Of a stretch of DNA of 54,825 nucleotides, positions 1 through 10,935 are shown piece after piece. The number at the start of each line of letters is the position of its first letter. Position 1 is the stretch's first letter. The position numbers were made by a program, and so were the translations under genes. The notes below the pieces were generated by a model that had not been told where the DNA came from, made no database searches, and saw only the letters and a list, made by a program, of their open reading frames with translations. Source of the DNA: Thamnocephalis sphaerospora (taxonomy: Eukaryota; Zoopagomycota; Zoopagomycetes; Zoopagales; Sigmoideomycetaceae); contig KZ992454.1 of NCBI GenBank assembly GCA_003614735.1, positions 1 to 54,825 on the forward strand, written 5' to 3'.

Positions 1-417
1 CTGCCTACAAGGACATTGAACAGCTGAACCGCCATCCAGGATACATCTCCAAGCCTGATCTGGTCAGCCGTGTCGATGCTCTGAAGCAGTACGCCAAGCA
101 GGATGAAAAGCTCATCAACTATGTCGGCAGTAAGGTGACTGACATCAAGTACGACTCGAACAACCCAGCGGTCATCGCCAGTGTGCGCACCAAGGTCGCC
201 ACCGTCCTCGAGCAGGTGTACAAGCAGGTCAACATTGTTTACCCCAAGGCGGCTGATAACGCTTACAACTCGGCCAACGTGCACAGCGGTGGCAAGTCTA
301 CCAAGCGGTGCCATCAAGGAGAGCTGCGGTGCAAGGTGTAGGAAACAGCACGCTGAAGAGGAAAGCCACAAGGAGGAGTTGGCCGGTTACATTCCAACTC
401 TGGCCACGGTCTATTGA
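1..417 (+). CDS. 3' end of an unidentified gene, helical protein (partial)
   Basis: The reading frame is already open at base 3, so the 5' end lies outside the window. It encodes a hydrophilic, probably helical stretch rich in Lys, Asp, Val and Tyr. Frame 3 stops at 341, but a 70-base intron at 279-348 (GTGCAC...ACAG, phase 0) joins codon AAC at 276-278 to an acidic C-terminus beginning HAEEE and ending at TGA 415-417. The intron is my inference; the alternative is simply the frame-3 stop. The alternation of charged and hydrophobic residues recalls lipid-droplet or amphipathic-helix proteins, but no motif lets me name it. No signal peptide or membrane segment is visible in this fragment. Confidence 0.5.
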
Positions 418-871
418 GCGCTATGCCATGGGATATGGCGCGCGTACCGCATTCCCTAGTAATAAAATGGTACTGCGCAGATATTTACACCGACGGTTTT
501 GGATGTCTCTGCCACCATTTTGCCATTATGTTTACATGTGCCTTGCACTGCATATGCAGTGGCCACGCAAATATCGTGTCCGAGGAAGCACGTATATTTG
601 TAGGCTGGCTGTCCGTAATGTGGAAATACATACTATGCAATATCGTTGCCGCCAAGCACTGCGCCAGCACCAAAACAGACAACTACGAGGCTTGCAAAGA
701 AATGGTGTTGTACACCTCAAGCGACTGACCTAACTTTTCCAAAGGCACAGTAGATGTAGCGTACCATCATCCAGCCGCTATGAAAATAAGCACTGAGTTA
801 AGAAAACTTCATTTCCACACACTGATTGTCTGCGCGCCGCATAGGCCGACGAGGCTAAACATTGCTGCGCG
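418..871. other. Intergenic, no gene seen
   Basis: Lies between the convergent 3' ends of the partial gene on + and the F-box-type gene on -. Frames that stay open here have no family motif, and I see no RNA gene. Confidence 0.4.
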
Positions 872-1460
872 TTACTCGGCGCCAAAACTATAGACTTCGA
901 TGGCTTTCCAGTCATCGATTATACGCACAAGACCCGTTGCATGGCTGCTTATTTCTGCAGGACGTGTCGAGCAGTCCTCGAGACTAAATGGAAGCCTTGT
1001 GCCGTTCTGGCCATTGAACAGTAGCAGGCGTTCCACCAGATCAGATTTTTCGCAAGCAGAAAAAATGTAGCCAAGCAATGGTTCAATCTCCAAACTTACT
1101 GTAGCGTTCACTTTGGTACACTGTGTTGGCTCATCCGCTGAACAGACAAAATGGTTATCCTGCACAAAGGCAAATCCACCAGGAAGCTGAGTCACACCAC
1201 ATATTTGTGCGCTCTTCCTTAAAAGTGGTGATACCGGGGAATCGGTGGCGTTTGTTGCAGAGATATCATGTACGATTACTTCACACGGGTACGGCTGGTG
1301 CGGGGACATCAGGTTGATGTAAGCACCAACGCGATTTACCCTTTCGCTACCATGCTCACTAATGGGAAACACACGCGTGATTTTACATGCTGCTTTCAAT
1401 CCCAGGTACACCACACCACTGCATATTATCTTAAAAGATTGTCGGTGAAAATTTCCACAA
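872..1460 (-). CDS. Downstream part of the F-box-type gene (frame-shifted ORF)
   Basis: An open frame of roughly 195 codons runs on the minus strand to a stop at 872. It has no convincing ATG and overlaps the end of the F-box ORF (1426-2514) in another frame by some 30 bases or more. Its content alternates short beta-like strings (VYLGL, AQICG, GGFAFV), as expected for the C-terminal propeller-like half of fungal F-box proteins, so I read it as a continuation of that gene. I could not find one clean GT-AG junction that joins the two: acceptors at about 1420-1430 exist, but the donors in phase are poor. A sequencing frameshift or a real inactivating indel are equally possible. Confidence 0.5.
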
Positions 1461-2514
1461 GCTTCCAGTGCATATTCTTGCCTTCTTTGTCCAAGCCGGC
1501 CGTGTAGATGACAATGCTTTTCGGCACAGTACGGATGACTGTCATTTTTGTGCCTAACGCAGCATTCAGCGGCACCTTCTGTGTGGTTCCATACATCATG
1601 TTGTGTGCTATGATATCAACATGACCGCACTCGTTAAACACGACAAACATCGTCCAGCAACCTCTTGATACTTGAGCGTAATTGCGATTGCAAAGGCCCG
1701 CCCTCCTGCCCATCACATTATAGGCTCTATCATAGCGCTCGTCGAGATGAGGGTACCGTCCACGATGCCGCTGCAGCCGAGCCTGGAGCTCACTAAGAAG
1801 TTCAGGCTTATTATTAACCCGAATCTGCTCATCATTAAAATAAACTAGGTCGAGCGATGCCGGTGGCTGTGTATCAAGCTCTTTCTGCAGCTCGTTTCGT
1901 TCTTGTTCCGTGTTAGGAACACAGTCACCGTCAAGTGCATACGTATGATTGACGATAGGCTTATCTATACCATCTACGTTTGAAAAGTGCATCACTTTTG
2001 CGGATGCATGCGCAATTGTATCGCAAAACAGGTCATACACACTTCCATCGCATGTCCTGTAACCGGGTATTTGTGGAAAAGCGTAAACACGACGAATGTA
2101 TCTTCCCTGCTTCCAGTTGCGCTCCGTACAGACACGACGACGATATGTATCGCGCCAGTCCAGCATTGCCCAGCACGGCGCTAGTGAGGTGTCGTCTTCT
2201 GCGTCGGCTCGCCTCGTCGCAGTGCGTGCACACCAGTCTATGAAGTGCTCCTCGCATGATTGTATCGTTGGCATAAAGCTGTACTGGTAAAAACCCTGCC
2301 AAAATGTATTGTCGGTCAGCAGTTTGCCAAGTGAATGACAGGTACCGGCAATGGCGAGGGTAGCGCGCAGGCCTGCATGTGTTAACAGTCGGTAGCGATC
2401 TGGAGGTGGTAGCGCATAGAGCACCCGCTCCAATGACGTGTGCATGATTGTGGGCTTCATGGGAAGAGGTGGGTGTAGTGATAGCACAAAAGCTAGCAGC
2501 AGTGCAGTCGACAT
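1426..2514 (-). CDS. F-box-like protein
   Basis: 362 codons from ATG 2514 to TAA 1426. Residues about 25-75 read like an F-box (LPPPDRYRLL, then a leucine/alanine helix and FWQGFYQ). About residue 130 there is WRDTYRRR followed by RNWKQGRY, a pattern common just after the F-box of fungal F-box/WD-like proteins. F-box proteins recruit substrates to SCF (SKP1-CUL1) ubiquitin ligases. The first about 20 residues are hydrophobic; translation could instead begin at the internal Met codons near 2460 (MKPT) or 2445 (MHTS). The reading frame stops early, and coding-like sequence continues in another frame downstream (see 872-1460). Identification rests on the N-terminal pattern only. Confidence 0.6.
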   Translation of the reverse strand: MSTALLLAFVLSLHPPLPMKPTIMHTSLERVLYALPPPDRYRLLTHAGLRATLAIAGTCHSLGKLLTDNTFWQGFYQYSFMPTIQSCEEHFIDWCARTATRRADAEDDTSLAPCWAMLDWRDTYRRRVCTERNWKQGRYIRRVYAFPQIPGYRTCDGSVYDLFCDTIAHASAKVMHFSNVDGIDKPIVNHTYALDGDCVPNTEQERNELQKELDTQPPASLDLVYFNDEQIRVNNKPELLSELQARLQRHRGRYPHLDERYDRAYNVMGRRAGLCNRNYAQVSRGCWTMFVVFNECGHVDIIAHNMMYGTTQKVPLNAALGTKMTVIRTVPKSIVIYTAGLDKEGKNMHWKLVEIFTDNLLR

Positions 2515-4016
2515 TTATGGAACACAGCAAAACAAGTGGCGGCATACGCACTTTTTCATGGCTAAACCAAGCACCACATCAGTATCAGAGTGAGCAACTG
2601 CAGAGCCTTTGCAAGGAAATGGCACTGGTTAGCCCAAGTGGTTGACGCATTTACGCCATGGGCACAGTATATGTATCCTATCGCTATTCGGTCGTCATGA
2701 AGGTAGCCGTTGAACAAACAAATTCATTCATCTTCACGCCAGATGGGTATTGCACGGCAACAATTACGTGAGAAACAAGTAGGATTCAGGACGGTGCGGG
2801 TGGTGAGCGGGCACGACCAGCTGGGCGGACCGCGAAATGCATTCGCCACATTCGCTTGGCGGGACAACATTTGTGCAAGTATGTTTCTCCATGCAATAGC
2901 TTATCACCATTTCCCAGCGGAAACCACTAGCGCGTATCTGCATACGAAAGGCTGCCAAGCAGCTTGGTCGCGACTGACAGGGGTTGATATGGCGGAAAGA
3001 TAGTACCACTCGTTGAAAGAATGATCGGCACTGGTCTTGCTCGAGCGCGGAAGGTATATTAGCCAGCGTTAGACGCGTCGTATTTCGGGCAAAGGGTCGC
3101 TGGTACCCGGAAGGGAGGACAAGCCCACATTGGCTACAGTGTGAATAAACTTGTTTTGGGACACTCGTGTGACGTAGGAAACTATGTCAATGGGCCATTG
3201 TAAAATTCCACCATTCAACCTGTAGGTACTGCATGAATGGCGCTGACGAAGCGCTACGCTGCGTGCGCCATATGTCGCCTTGTAGTGGCGTTCTCTACGC
3301 ACAATATGCTGCGTTCTTGTGGTCACGATACAGAGTTAAGAGACGTCGCATACATCTGTATATCTCGCTAAACCTACCGCGCTCATGTATTCACGCACGC
3401 AGCTTGAGCGAAAAGTACGCGGACGGCTTTGAAAGGAAATCCACCGTGAGCCCGGGGCCAAACACGACAGACACTGCGCAGATGTTTGATAGCTATGCTT
3501 CGCAAGCAGTAGCTTGCAACCACTCGCAGCAACGCAGCACGCGTACAAAGCGACAGATGCCGCTCGCGTTGCCCAAAGCGCTGCGTCGCTTGCTCTACGC
3601 GCTACCGAAAACGCTGCGGCGTACTACGCATACCATAACAGGATGCAATTCTTGCAACACAGCGATCGCAGGTACTAGTGGCAAACGCTTTTGGTAAACC
3701 GGCCTTCGCACTGCCGTACGCATACAAGCATTATTCGGTAGTTACAGGATAGAAGAAGAAAAGCTAGCATTCGCGCGAGTAGGTGCAGGGGCAGGTTTGC
3801 AGTTTGAAATCGATAACATATTTAAGAAGCCTCACCGCTGCTGCTGCTGCTGCTTGGTTCACATTGTGCTTTCACATCGCTTATCCTCTGCACATATACA
3901 GCCTTTATTCTTCAAACCGCCGCAATAGCCAAGCACTACAGCAAAGCCTAATGCTCAAAAGGCTACGTCGCTCTTTGGTACACTACGAAGAGCACGGTGC
4001 CGACAACAGCTACGCT
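2515..4016. other. Intergenic, shared 5' region of the F-box gene and OPT 1
   Basis: About 1.5 kb between divergent genes. A plus-strand frame at about 3485-3678 stays open for some 60 codons, is Ala-rich and coding-like (for example KATDAARVAQ, ATENAAAYY), but has no ATG and no clear splice partner. A short CTG/GCT run lies at about 3838-3856. No gene is assigned. Confidence 0.35.
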
Positions 4017-6248
4017 ATGACCAATACTGGCCCTACACCCATGGCGCGCGAAACTAGCGAGGCCGAACGCGCGGAGCAGCCGACCGACGTGGCTACTGGA
4101 CTGCTCCCCGAAAAGGAAGACGGATCCAGCGAGTCCGGCGAGCAAAGTAGCATCAGCGACAGCAACGACGAGGATGACTCTCCCTACGCGGCGGTGCGCG
4201 CCACAGTCAGCAACAAGGACAATACCGCGTTGCCCAGCCTTACGTTTCGCTTTTGGATCATGGCAGTGCCAATTTCTATTGGCACTGCTTTCTTTAATAC
4301 TATATTCTCGCTGCGCACGTTCACCATCAGCATCGGCGGCGTTATGGTGACACTCCTGACGCTGCCGCTCGGCCGCTTTCTCGCGCGCGTTCTGCCAAAC
4401 AAGGAGATTGGCGTTGGTCAATTCCGATTTTCGCTCAATCCCGGTCCATTCAATGCCAAGGAGCATTTGCTCATCAGCATCTGTACCAGTGCAACCGGCG
4501 TAGCATATGCGCTAGAAATTATTGTCATCAAAAAGATATTCTACCAGTCAGACACACCGCTCCTCGGCTCGCTGCTGCTTACACTCACCACGCAGTGTAT
4601 TGGCTACGGCCTGACCGGGTTTTTCTACAAGCTACTTGTTCGGCCAGCAGCCATGATATGGCCCGCAACCCTGATTGACGTTGCCATGTATCGCGCCTTT
4701 CACGAGCAAGATGGGCATGGTGACCAAGGTGCAAAACGCATGCGCTTCTTTCTGATAACGGCCGGCATCAGCGCACTCTACTACATTGTTCCCGGATTTC
4801 TCTTCACTGGCCTTTCTACCATCTCCATTCTTTGTCTGGCCATGCCAAACAATTTAATTGCCAACCAGATCGGCTCGTTTACCAAGGGCCTTGGCGTACT
4901 GTCGTTTACCCTCAACTGGAACAGTCTAGTCAGCAGCCTAGGCAGCCCGATGGCAATGCCGTTCTGGGCGATTGTCAACGCATTTGTAGGCTTCGTCATC
5001 TTGGCCTGGATCATTACACCGGCAGGATTCTACAGCAACGTCTGGAATGCACAGCAATACGGACTGCTAAGCTCGGCGCTATACAAGGCCGATGGCGAGC
5101 CATACCCGTCACTGGAGCTGTTAAACGAAGATCTGTCGCTCAATGAGGAAAAGTATGCCGAAATAGGCCCGCCGCGCATATCGTTCATGTTTGCCAATTC
5201 TTACGGCATCGGCTTTGCTGCGATGGCGGCCATATGGGTTCATATAATCATATACCACGGTAAGGACATGCTGCAGCGTATCCGTACGTCGCGCTCTACC
5301 GCAGACGATGTCCACGCACGCCTCATGGACAGATATCCAACGGTGCCGCATTCGTGGTACCTCATCACGCTTGTTGTCAGCACCGTGCTAGCCATTTTCA
5401 CCTGTGAGTACTACGACACCCAGCTACCCTGGTGGGGCGTGCTGCTGGCTATTGTCACTGCAGCATTCTTCACTTTGCCGATTGGCATTATCCGCGCCGT
5501 GTCGGGGCAGGCACCTGGTCTGGACATCATCACCGAGTTCATCATCGGCTATCTATTGCCGGGAAAGCCTATAGCCAACGTAACCTTCAAGACCTACGGC
5601 TTCATCTGCATGGCCGATACCATCACGCTTCTCAAGGATCTCAAGATCGGACACTACATGAAAGTCCCTCCACGACACATGTTTATTGCGCAGATGGTTG
5701 GCACCCTTGTTCCTGGCACCGTTAACGTGCTGGTGACTTATCTTCTGTTTGACATGATGCCGGACCTCTGCTTCCACAAGGACTGGCTTTGCCGCGCACC
5801 ACGCGTCTTCTTTAGCTCATCTGTTGTCTGGGGGCTCATTGGCCCCAAGCGCATGTTTGGCCCAGAAGGCTACTACAACGCGCTGCTCTGGTGGTTCCTG
5901 GTTGGCGGGCTTTTGCCGATTCCGTTCTGGCTGCTCTCTCGGCGCTACCCAAACTCCTGGGTCAAGTACATCAACGTTCCCGTGGCCCTCACCAGCGTCT
6001 CGGGCATTCCGCCGTCATACACCGGCGCCTATCCGATCTGGTTTCTTGCCGGTACCCTGTTCCAGTTCTATCTGTTCCGCTATCGCCAGCGCTGGTGGTC
6101 GCGCTACAACTTTGTGTTGTCGGCAGCACTGGATGCCGGAATTGCCTTTACAAGCTTCATCATATTCTTTGCCTTTACCAACAACGGCATTGGCCTAGAC
6201 TATTGGGGTACTCGCGAGGACTGCCCGCTTCTTAAAAATGATCCCTAG
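4017..6248 (+). CDS. Oligopeptide transporter, OPT family (copy 1)
   Basis: An intronless 743-residue protein if started at ATG 4017 (purine at -3); an in-frame ATG at 3951 would add 22 residues. It is a multipass membrane protein that imports small peptides (and in some members metal chelates or glutathione) with protons across the plasma membrane. Family marks visible are: an acidic N-terminus ending in DSPYAAVRATVSNKD (near residue 60), NPGPFNAKEH (residue about 141), TQCIGYG, RPAAMIWP, FIIGYLLPGKPIANVTFKTYG, GHYMKVPPRHMF, and a C-terminal WWSRYNFVLSAALDAG followed by a Trp/Cys-Pro tail. Length is normal for fungal OPTs. It is paralogous to the genes at 12361 and 34652. There is no neighbour on the same strand and no regulatory element I can name. 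Confidence 0.93.
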   Translation: MTNTGPTPMARETSEAERAEQPTDVATGLLPEKEDGSSESGEQSSISDSNDEDDSPYAAVRATVSNKDNTALPSLTFRFWIMAVPISIGTAFFNTIFSLRTFTISIGGVMVTLLTLPLGRFLARVLPNKEIGVGQFRFSLNPGPFNAKEHLLISICTSATGVAYALEIIVIKKIFYQSDTPLLGSLLLTLTTQCIGYGLTGFFYKLLVRPAAMIWPATLIDVAMYRAFHEQDGHGDQGAKRMRFFLITAGISALYYIVPGFLFTGLSTISILCLAMPNNLIANQIGSFTKGLGVLSFTLNWNSLVSSLGSPMAMPFWAIVNAFVGFVILAWIITPAGFYSNVWNAQQYGLLSSALYKADGEPYPSLELLNEDLSLNEEKYAEIGPPRISFMFANSYGIGFAAMAAIWVHIIIYHGKDMLQRIRTSRSTADDVHARLMDRYPTVPHSWYLITLVVSTVLAIFTCEYYDTQLPWWGVLLAIVTAAFFTLPIGIIRAVSGQAPGLDIITEFIIGYLLPGKPIANVTFKTYGFICMADTITLLKDLKIGHYMKVPPRHMFIAQMVGTLVPGTVNVLVTYLLFDMMPDLCFHKDWLCRAPRVFFSSSVVWGLIGPKRMFGPEGYYNALLWWFLVGGLLPIPFWLLSRRYPNSWVKYINVPVALTSVSGIPPSYTGAYPIWFLAGTLFQFYLFRYRQRWWSRYNFVLSAALDAGIAFTSFIIFFAFTNNGIGLDYWGTREDCPLLKNDP

Positions 6249-6692
6249 ACACGACGCCACCCGCACTATGCACACAATGTATAGTGTGGTCTGACCGTCG
6301 CAGGACCGTATACTATTCAGCACATGAATAAAGTATGAATGGTCGACCAGCAATGCTATTGAGCTGATCATGTGTATGCAGAGATACTGGCATTGTGGTG
6401 CCTTGTTGGTTCTGGGCCGTGAAAAGTATCCATGCGCAAATTGGCTAACAAACACTCTCACCATGGCATGGATGGCTCACGTATGCAGATCTGACGCATG
6501 TACGATTGAAAATCATATCTACTATGTTTAACGAGACTTGCAATTGCGCTGGGGAACAGCCATAAGCAGATAATGTGGGTTGCTAGCCCATCTGTAATCA
6601 AACATAGATACCATGTGCTGTTCCTGGTATATTATACATCGATAGACTGATGTAGCGCGATAATGCTGAAGAGCGACAGGCGCTAGCGGCCA
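6249..6692. other. Intergenic between convergent 3' ends
   Basis: Holds the 3' flanks of OPT 1 (+) and the DUF300 gene (-). An AATAAAG at about 6327 could serve OPT 1 polyadenylation. Nothing else is recognised. Confidence 0.4.
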
Positions 6693-9600
6693 CTAGAAAG
6701 AGCCGTTCCGTCTCAGCGGCCTCGTGCTGTCGGCAGGTTCGTCACTGTCATCCAGATTGCTCACACGGCCTGTGTGCGGATGCATAAACTGTGCAGCTGC
6801 TGGTGCCGGCGCTGCTGTCCAGGCGGCCGGCGGTGCGCGCTGCGTCAAGCGGGCACGCGACGTCAGCCCGCCGCCGCTTGCATGCCTATTGCCGGCCAGT
6901 AGCTGCGTTGCTGGCGGCGTATGCCCTGGACGATCCAGATGAGCAGAGCGCTCGCCAGTAATACGCATGCGCTCATGCTCCAGATCCACATACGCATCAC
7001 CAATCGCTTCGTAGCTGCCATCTTCGTTCTCGACATCAAAGGTGCGTGCTGCTGCACTACCATCCGACGCCACGTCTCTCTGTGCGCCATATGGTACATG
7101 AGGTGCAGCATGGTGGGTCTGCGCAACGACGCCGTCATTGAACGACAGCCCTTCCTGCTCGTCCAGATCCGTTAACCGTTCAGGGGCTCGCGAACCGCCA
7201 CGTCCGCCAGCGCACGAGGTGGCTGCCGATGAGGATGGATTGCGAAGGTCTACGGAACACTGGTCCATCTCCATATCCGTGGACATTGCATACTGAATAC
7301 TTTCAGGATGACCACTACCAGGATCCTGCGAGTTTGCAGTATCCAGCGACTCGGCATAATACGCGCTGAACTGGCCTGATGACCGCCGGTCTGACTCTCG
7401 CCGCTGTAGCTGACCATGCTCGGCAGTAATTTGCCCTTGGCGGCTACGATGGAAGCTGTGCACATCCTCTTCCACCTGTGGAGGATGGGCGGAAGCAGTC
7501 GTCACTTGAAACGGCTGGTAATCGGAGGTGTATGGGCTAGCCTCAGTCCTGCGTACTATCGTGGCCACTGTGCTGGAGGAGGACGCGGCTGTACGGCGTA
7601 GACTGGTGTCTGCAGTGGATCCTGCTGCTCGGCCGTACGTGCCAACTTCATCAACAGGATGCAGCGGGGATGAGGGCTTCTCATCATCGGGAACATAGTA
7701 CCGATCAGGATAGCCTCGAGCAGTCGTTGCGCCAGCTGCACTTGGCATTGCATCGTCGCTGGTCGGCCGTAGTGCTCTGCGATCGACGACGCGTTCTACT
7801 GGCTCGCGCGTCGCATCGTTACTTGGCGAGTGTTCGTGCACACGACGACTCGTCCTGCGATGACGCTGGTCGGCGTCGATGGCATCGCGATCCGCAACGC
7901 TTGCACTTCCCTCGACGCTGTCGCTTCTATCTCTGGCTACATCGCGCTCTGGACTAGTAGTACGTTCCCAACGATCAGTCAAGCGGCGAACTATGCCGGG
8001 CGGTGTTGGCGGCTCCGTATACGACGACTGGGTTCCTGAGCGTGCGCGACCACCACCACTGCCAGCATACGCTGCTGCACGCCAGTCGTCACGCAGGCGA
8101 CGGGTTGGCGGGAATTCGGCACTTCGCCGTGGCTCACGCTCATAGCCGTAAGACGACCTCGCGCCATCCGCGTATACGCCATAGCCACCAATTGCGCTGC
8201 CGCTGCGAGAATAGCGATGCCCGTAGGAGGATCTAGGGATGCCGTCGTGTGGCATTGGTGGACGCGGTGGTGACGGCATTGGCATCGGCGGCGGTGGTGG
8301 CTCGGGGCGCACCGATGGCGACATGGTGCGCGAGAAACGCCGCTGTGCTGCGTCATATGCCTCCATATCGCGTTCATAGCGTGCCATGCGTTCCGCATAG
8401 GCGTCGTGTGCGCGACGCGCCTCCCAATAGGTATAGTAGTCATAGGCGGCACGGTCATCGGAGCTGTAGGGGCCATGCCGCCAAGGACCATCACTGGCTT
8501 CGGAAAAGTCGCCGAAAGTCGGTGCACGTCCATCCTGCTGCTGTGCGTAATAGTAGCGGTAGTAGTCACGATAATAGCGCTCCCGTTCTTCATCCACCTC
8601 GCCACTTCCACGATGCCGGGCCAGCTCCTCTGCATGCCACGCGTCCTGTGGACTGCGGTACGGATCCGACGTGCGATGATCGCGATAGCGCTCTTCAGCT
8701 GTATAGCGTGATGCGTGTGTCCGCTGTTGCGACATAGGTGACGGCGATCGCGAGCGCGTACGTCCGTCGCGGTGTGCACGGGAATCAGACTGGTAACGCG
8801 CCATATCCGGATCGGTAGCTCCTTCGGCAGTTTGCGGGTTAACGGTTGAGTAAGCGTCGTACGCTGACCGCTGCGGGTAAGGCGCTTCATCGTGATCAGA
8901 TGTGCGTTGTTGGTGCGCTGCACTATGAGAAGCCTCGCTGGAAATGCCAGTAGGAGGGGCCGGTGGTGCTGCCGGCATGTCCGGAAGGGGCAGACGCGTG
9001 CGCGATCGTGCACTGCCATATCCGTTACGTGACTGGACGCTGCCTGTACGCGCATGCTGTCGTCCGACGCTCTCCTGTCCAACATCCCGTCTGTCAGCGT
9101 AATATGTGCGGTCTGCTGCCTGCTCTCCGGCGATAACACCAGTAGACTGCAAGTCAAAGCGCCGTCCAGTACGGTCCACGAATTCTTCCTCTCTTGGCTG
9201 CGCAGCAGATCCACCGCTTTGCTCTCCCTTGCGGCGCGCATAAGACGAGCGACCCTCCACACTCTCCTTTTGACTGTCGGCCGCTGTACCGTCGTCGAAA
9301 TGGACTGCAGCATCATCGCCACGTCCCAGCGAGGTGCGTGTCCGCGCTGTGTGTGACGGATAATTGCGAAGCTCAACAATCTCCATAGAGTTGGCCTCCC
9401 GCTGCCGTGCCTGCCTACCAGTGGTACGGCCGTAGGATGTGTCCGCAAGTGAGTTAAGCGTCAAATCCGCCGAGTAGTCCTTGCTATGCGTAGCGCCGTG
9501 ACTCCCCTCAAACACCGAGTCATCTCCGTGATTGGCACCAGGATTAATCTGGCGCGTAGAGTGGCCATCACTTTCATCCATCTCTCGCTGCTGCTGCTCC

Positions 9601-10935
9601 AGTAGCCGCGTCTGCCGTCGGCGGCTACGCATTCGCTGCACCGCCACGGATTCGCGACGTGTCAATAACATGCTACCAGGGCGCGCCAGCTCCATCGACG
9701 CCTCAATATCCAGGGTGGCACGATGGTCTGCATATCCACTATGTGGCATGGGCTTGCCGCGGATGTTGCACCAAAAGTACTGGACTCCAAACCAGATCTC
9801 GCGCAACGAATCCATTGGATTCATCGAGTCGACAAAGCCGCGCCAGATTTTGGTGCGTTTACGGTTTTCCGGACGGTACGGGCGGTAGTCGAACGCCTTC
9901 ACGTGCAGCGTAGCAAAAATAATCATTTCAAAACAGATAATGATCGAGTTGAGACCGTTGGCAATGTTGGCCTTGGTCCAGTATTCGGTCTCGTGAATTA
10001 GACCAAAACTAGCTAGCATGCTGATCGCCACATACTGCCAGAAGCAAAAGAAAATGACCAGCTTGACGCATATGAACTTGTAGAACGGCTTGAACGGCTT
10101 CAAATCTTCGCTGACCACCATATAGAACGTAACCAGCGCGTACATGGCGACGGTAACCGAGATAAAGTTGACTGCCACCACATATAAATGAGTAAACTTG
10201 GGGCTGTACGACTCGGGGCAATAGAGACCAAAGAGATGCGTAATCATAGCGACCAGAGTGGTAATGGGCTTGAGCACCACATACTGGAGAATGGCGTACT
10301 TGAGCCCCCAGAGAAAATGTGTAGAGGCCGGACTGTAAGAGATGCAGTTGAAGGGAAACGGAAACTTTTTGGGCTCCCAGTGCGACTGGATCACCGCCTG
10401 CTGCTCCTCGGCCGTGTCTCCCAGATACTCCAGCAGTAAGATAAAGAAGGATGCAAGCACAAATGCCTCGTAGCAGTCGCGCAGCACCTCGAAATAGACA
10501 GAATCGCGATAATAGAAATAGGACAGCCAGGAGACAACAGCGTAGATGGGCACCATCATGCAGATTCGAATGATATATCGCTGCTGATTTGGCTGTATCG
10601 TGCGTGTCAGCCGTTGCGCGAGATACCATCGCCCATGCGCCCCGACGCACCTTGTAGTAATACTGCGCATGCTTATAGACAAGCACCATAGAAATGCAGG
10701 TAGCCACAGCAGCAGCGGCTCCCGACATGATCCATCCGATGGTCGATGCTTTTGCCAGGTCACGCAGCGACGACACTGTATGCGGATTGTCGCCCTTGTC
10801 TTCAAAGCAGATGGCGTCGCTGAAAAATCCATGGTTCTCGCCGCTAGCCTCGGTCACTGCGGCCAACATGCCCACCAGTAGCGTTCGTATCAACAGGCCA
10901 AGCAGGCCTGCGCTGTCCCCTCTTCGAATAATCAT
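6693..10935 (-). CDS. DUF300 / OST-alpha (TMEM184/LAZ1-like) membrane protein with very long tail
   Basis: Two exons: 10651-10935 (95 codons, ATG 10935) and 6693-10592, separated by a 58-base intron 10593-10650 (GTGCGT...ACAG, phase 0). Total 1394 residues. Residues about 1-370 form the organic-solute-transporter-alpha fold: an N-terminal hydrophobic segment with a short Cys-containing lumenal loop, a second membrane helix, then the family signature around RYIIRICMMVPIYA and RDCYEAFVLASFF, and further helices to about residue 330. The remaining about 1000 residues are low-complexity and presumably disordered: rich in Arg, Ser, Asp, Tyr, Gln, with SR/RS pairs, Tyr runs (YYRDYYRYYY) and Pro-rich patches, ending LRRNGSF. 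Family members act in endomembrane, vacuolar or plasma-membrane transport and trafficking; the substrate here is unknown. Confidence 0.85.

Noticed and set aside
7991-9448. 485-codon frame inside the DUF300 gene tail
   Set aside because: Same strand, other frame, Arg/His/Thr-rich nonsense caused by GC bias; the membrane-domain frame continues through it without a break.
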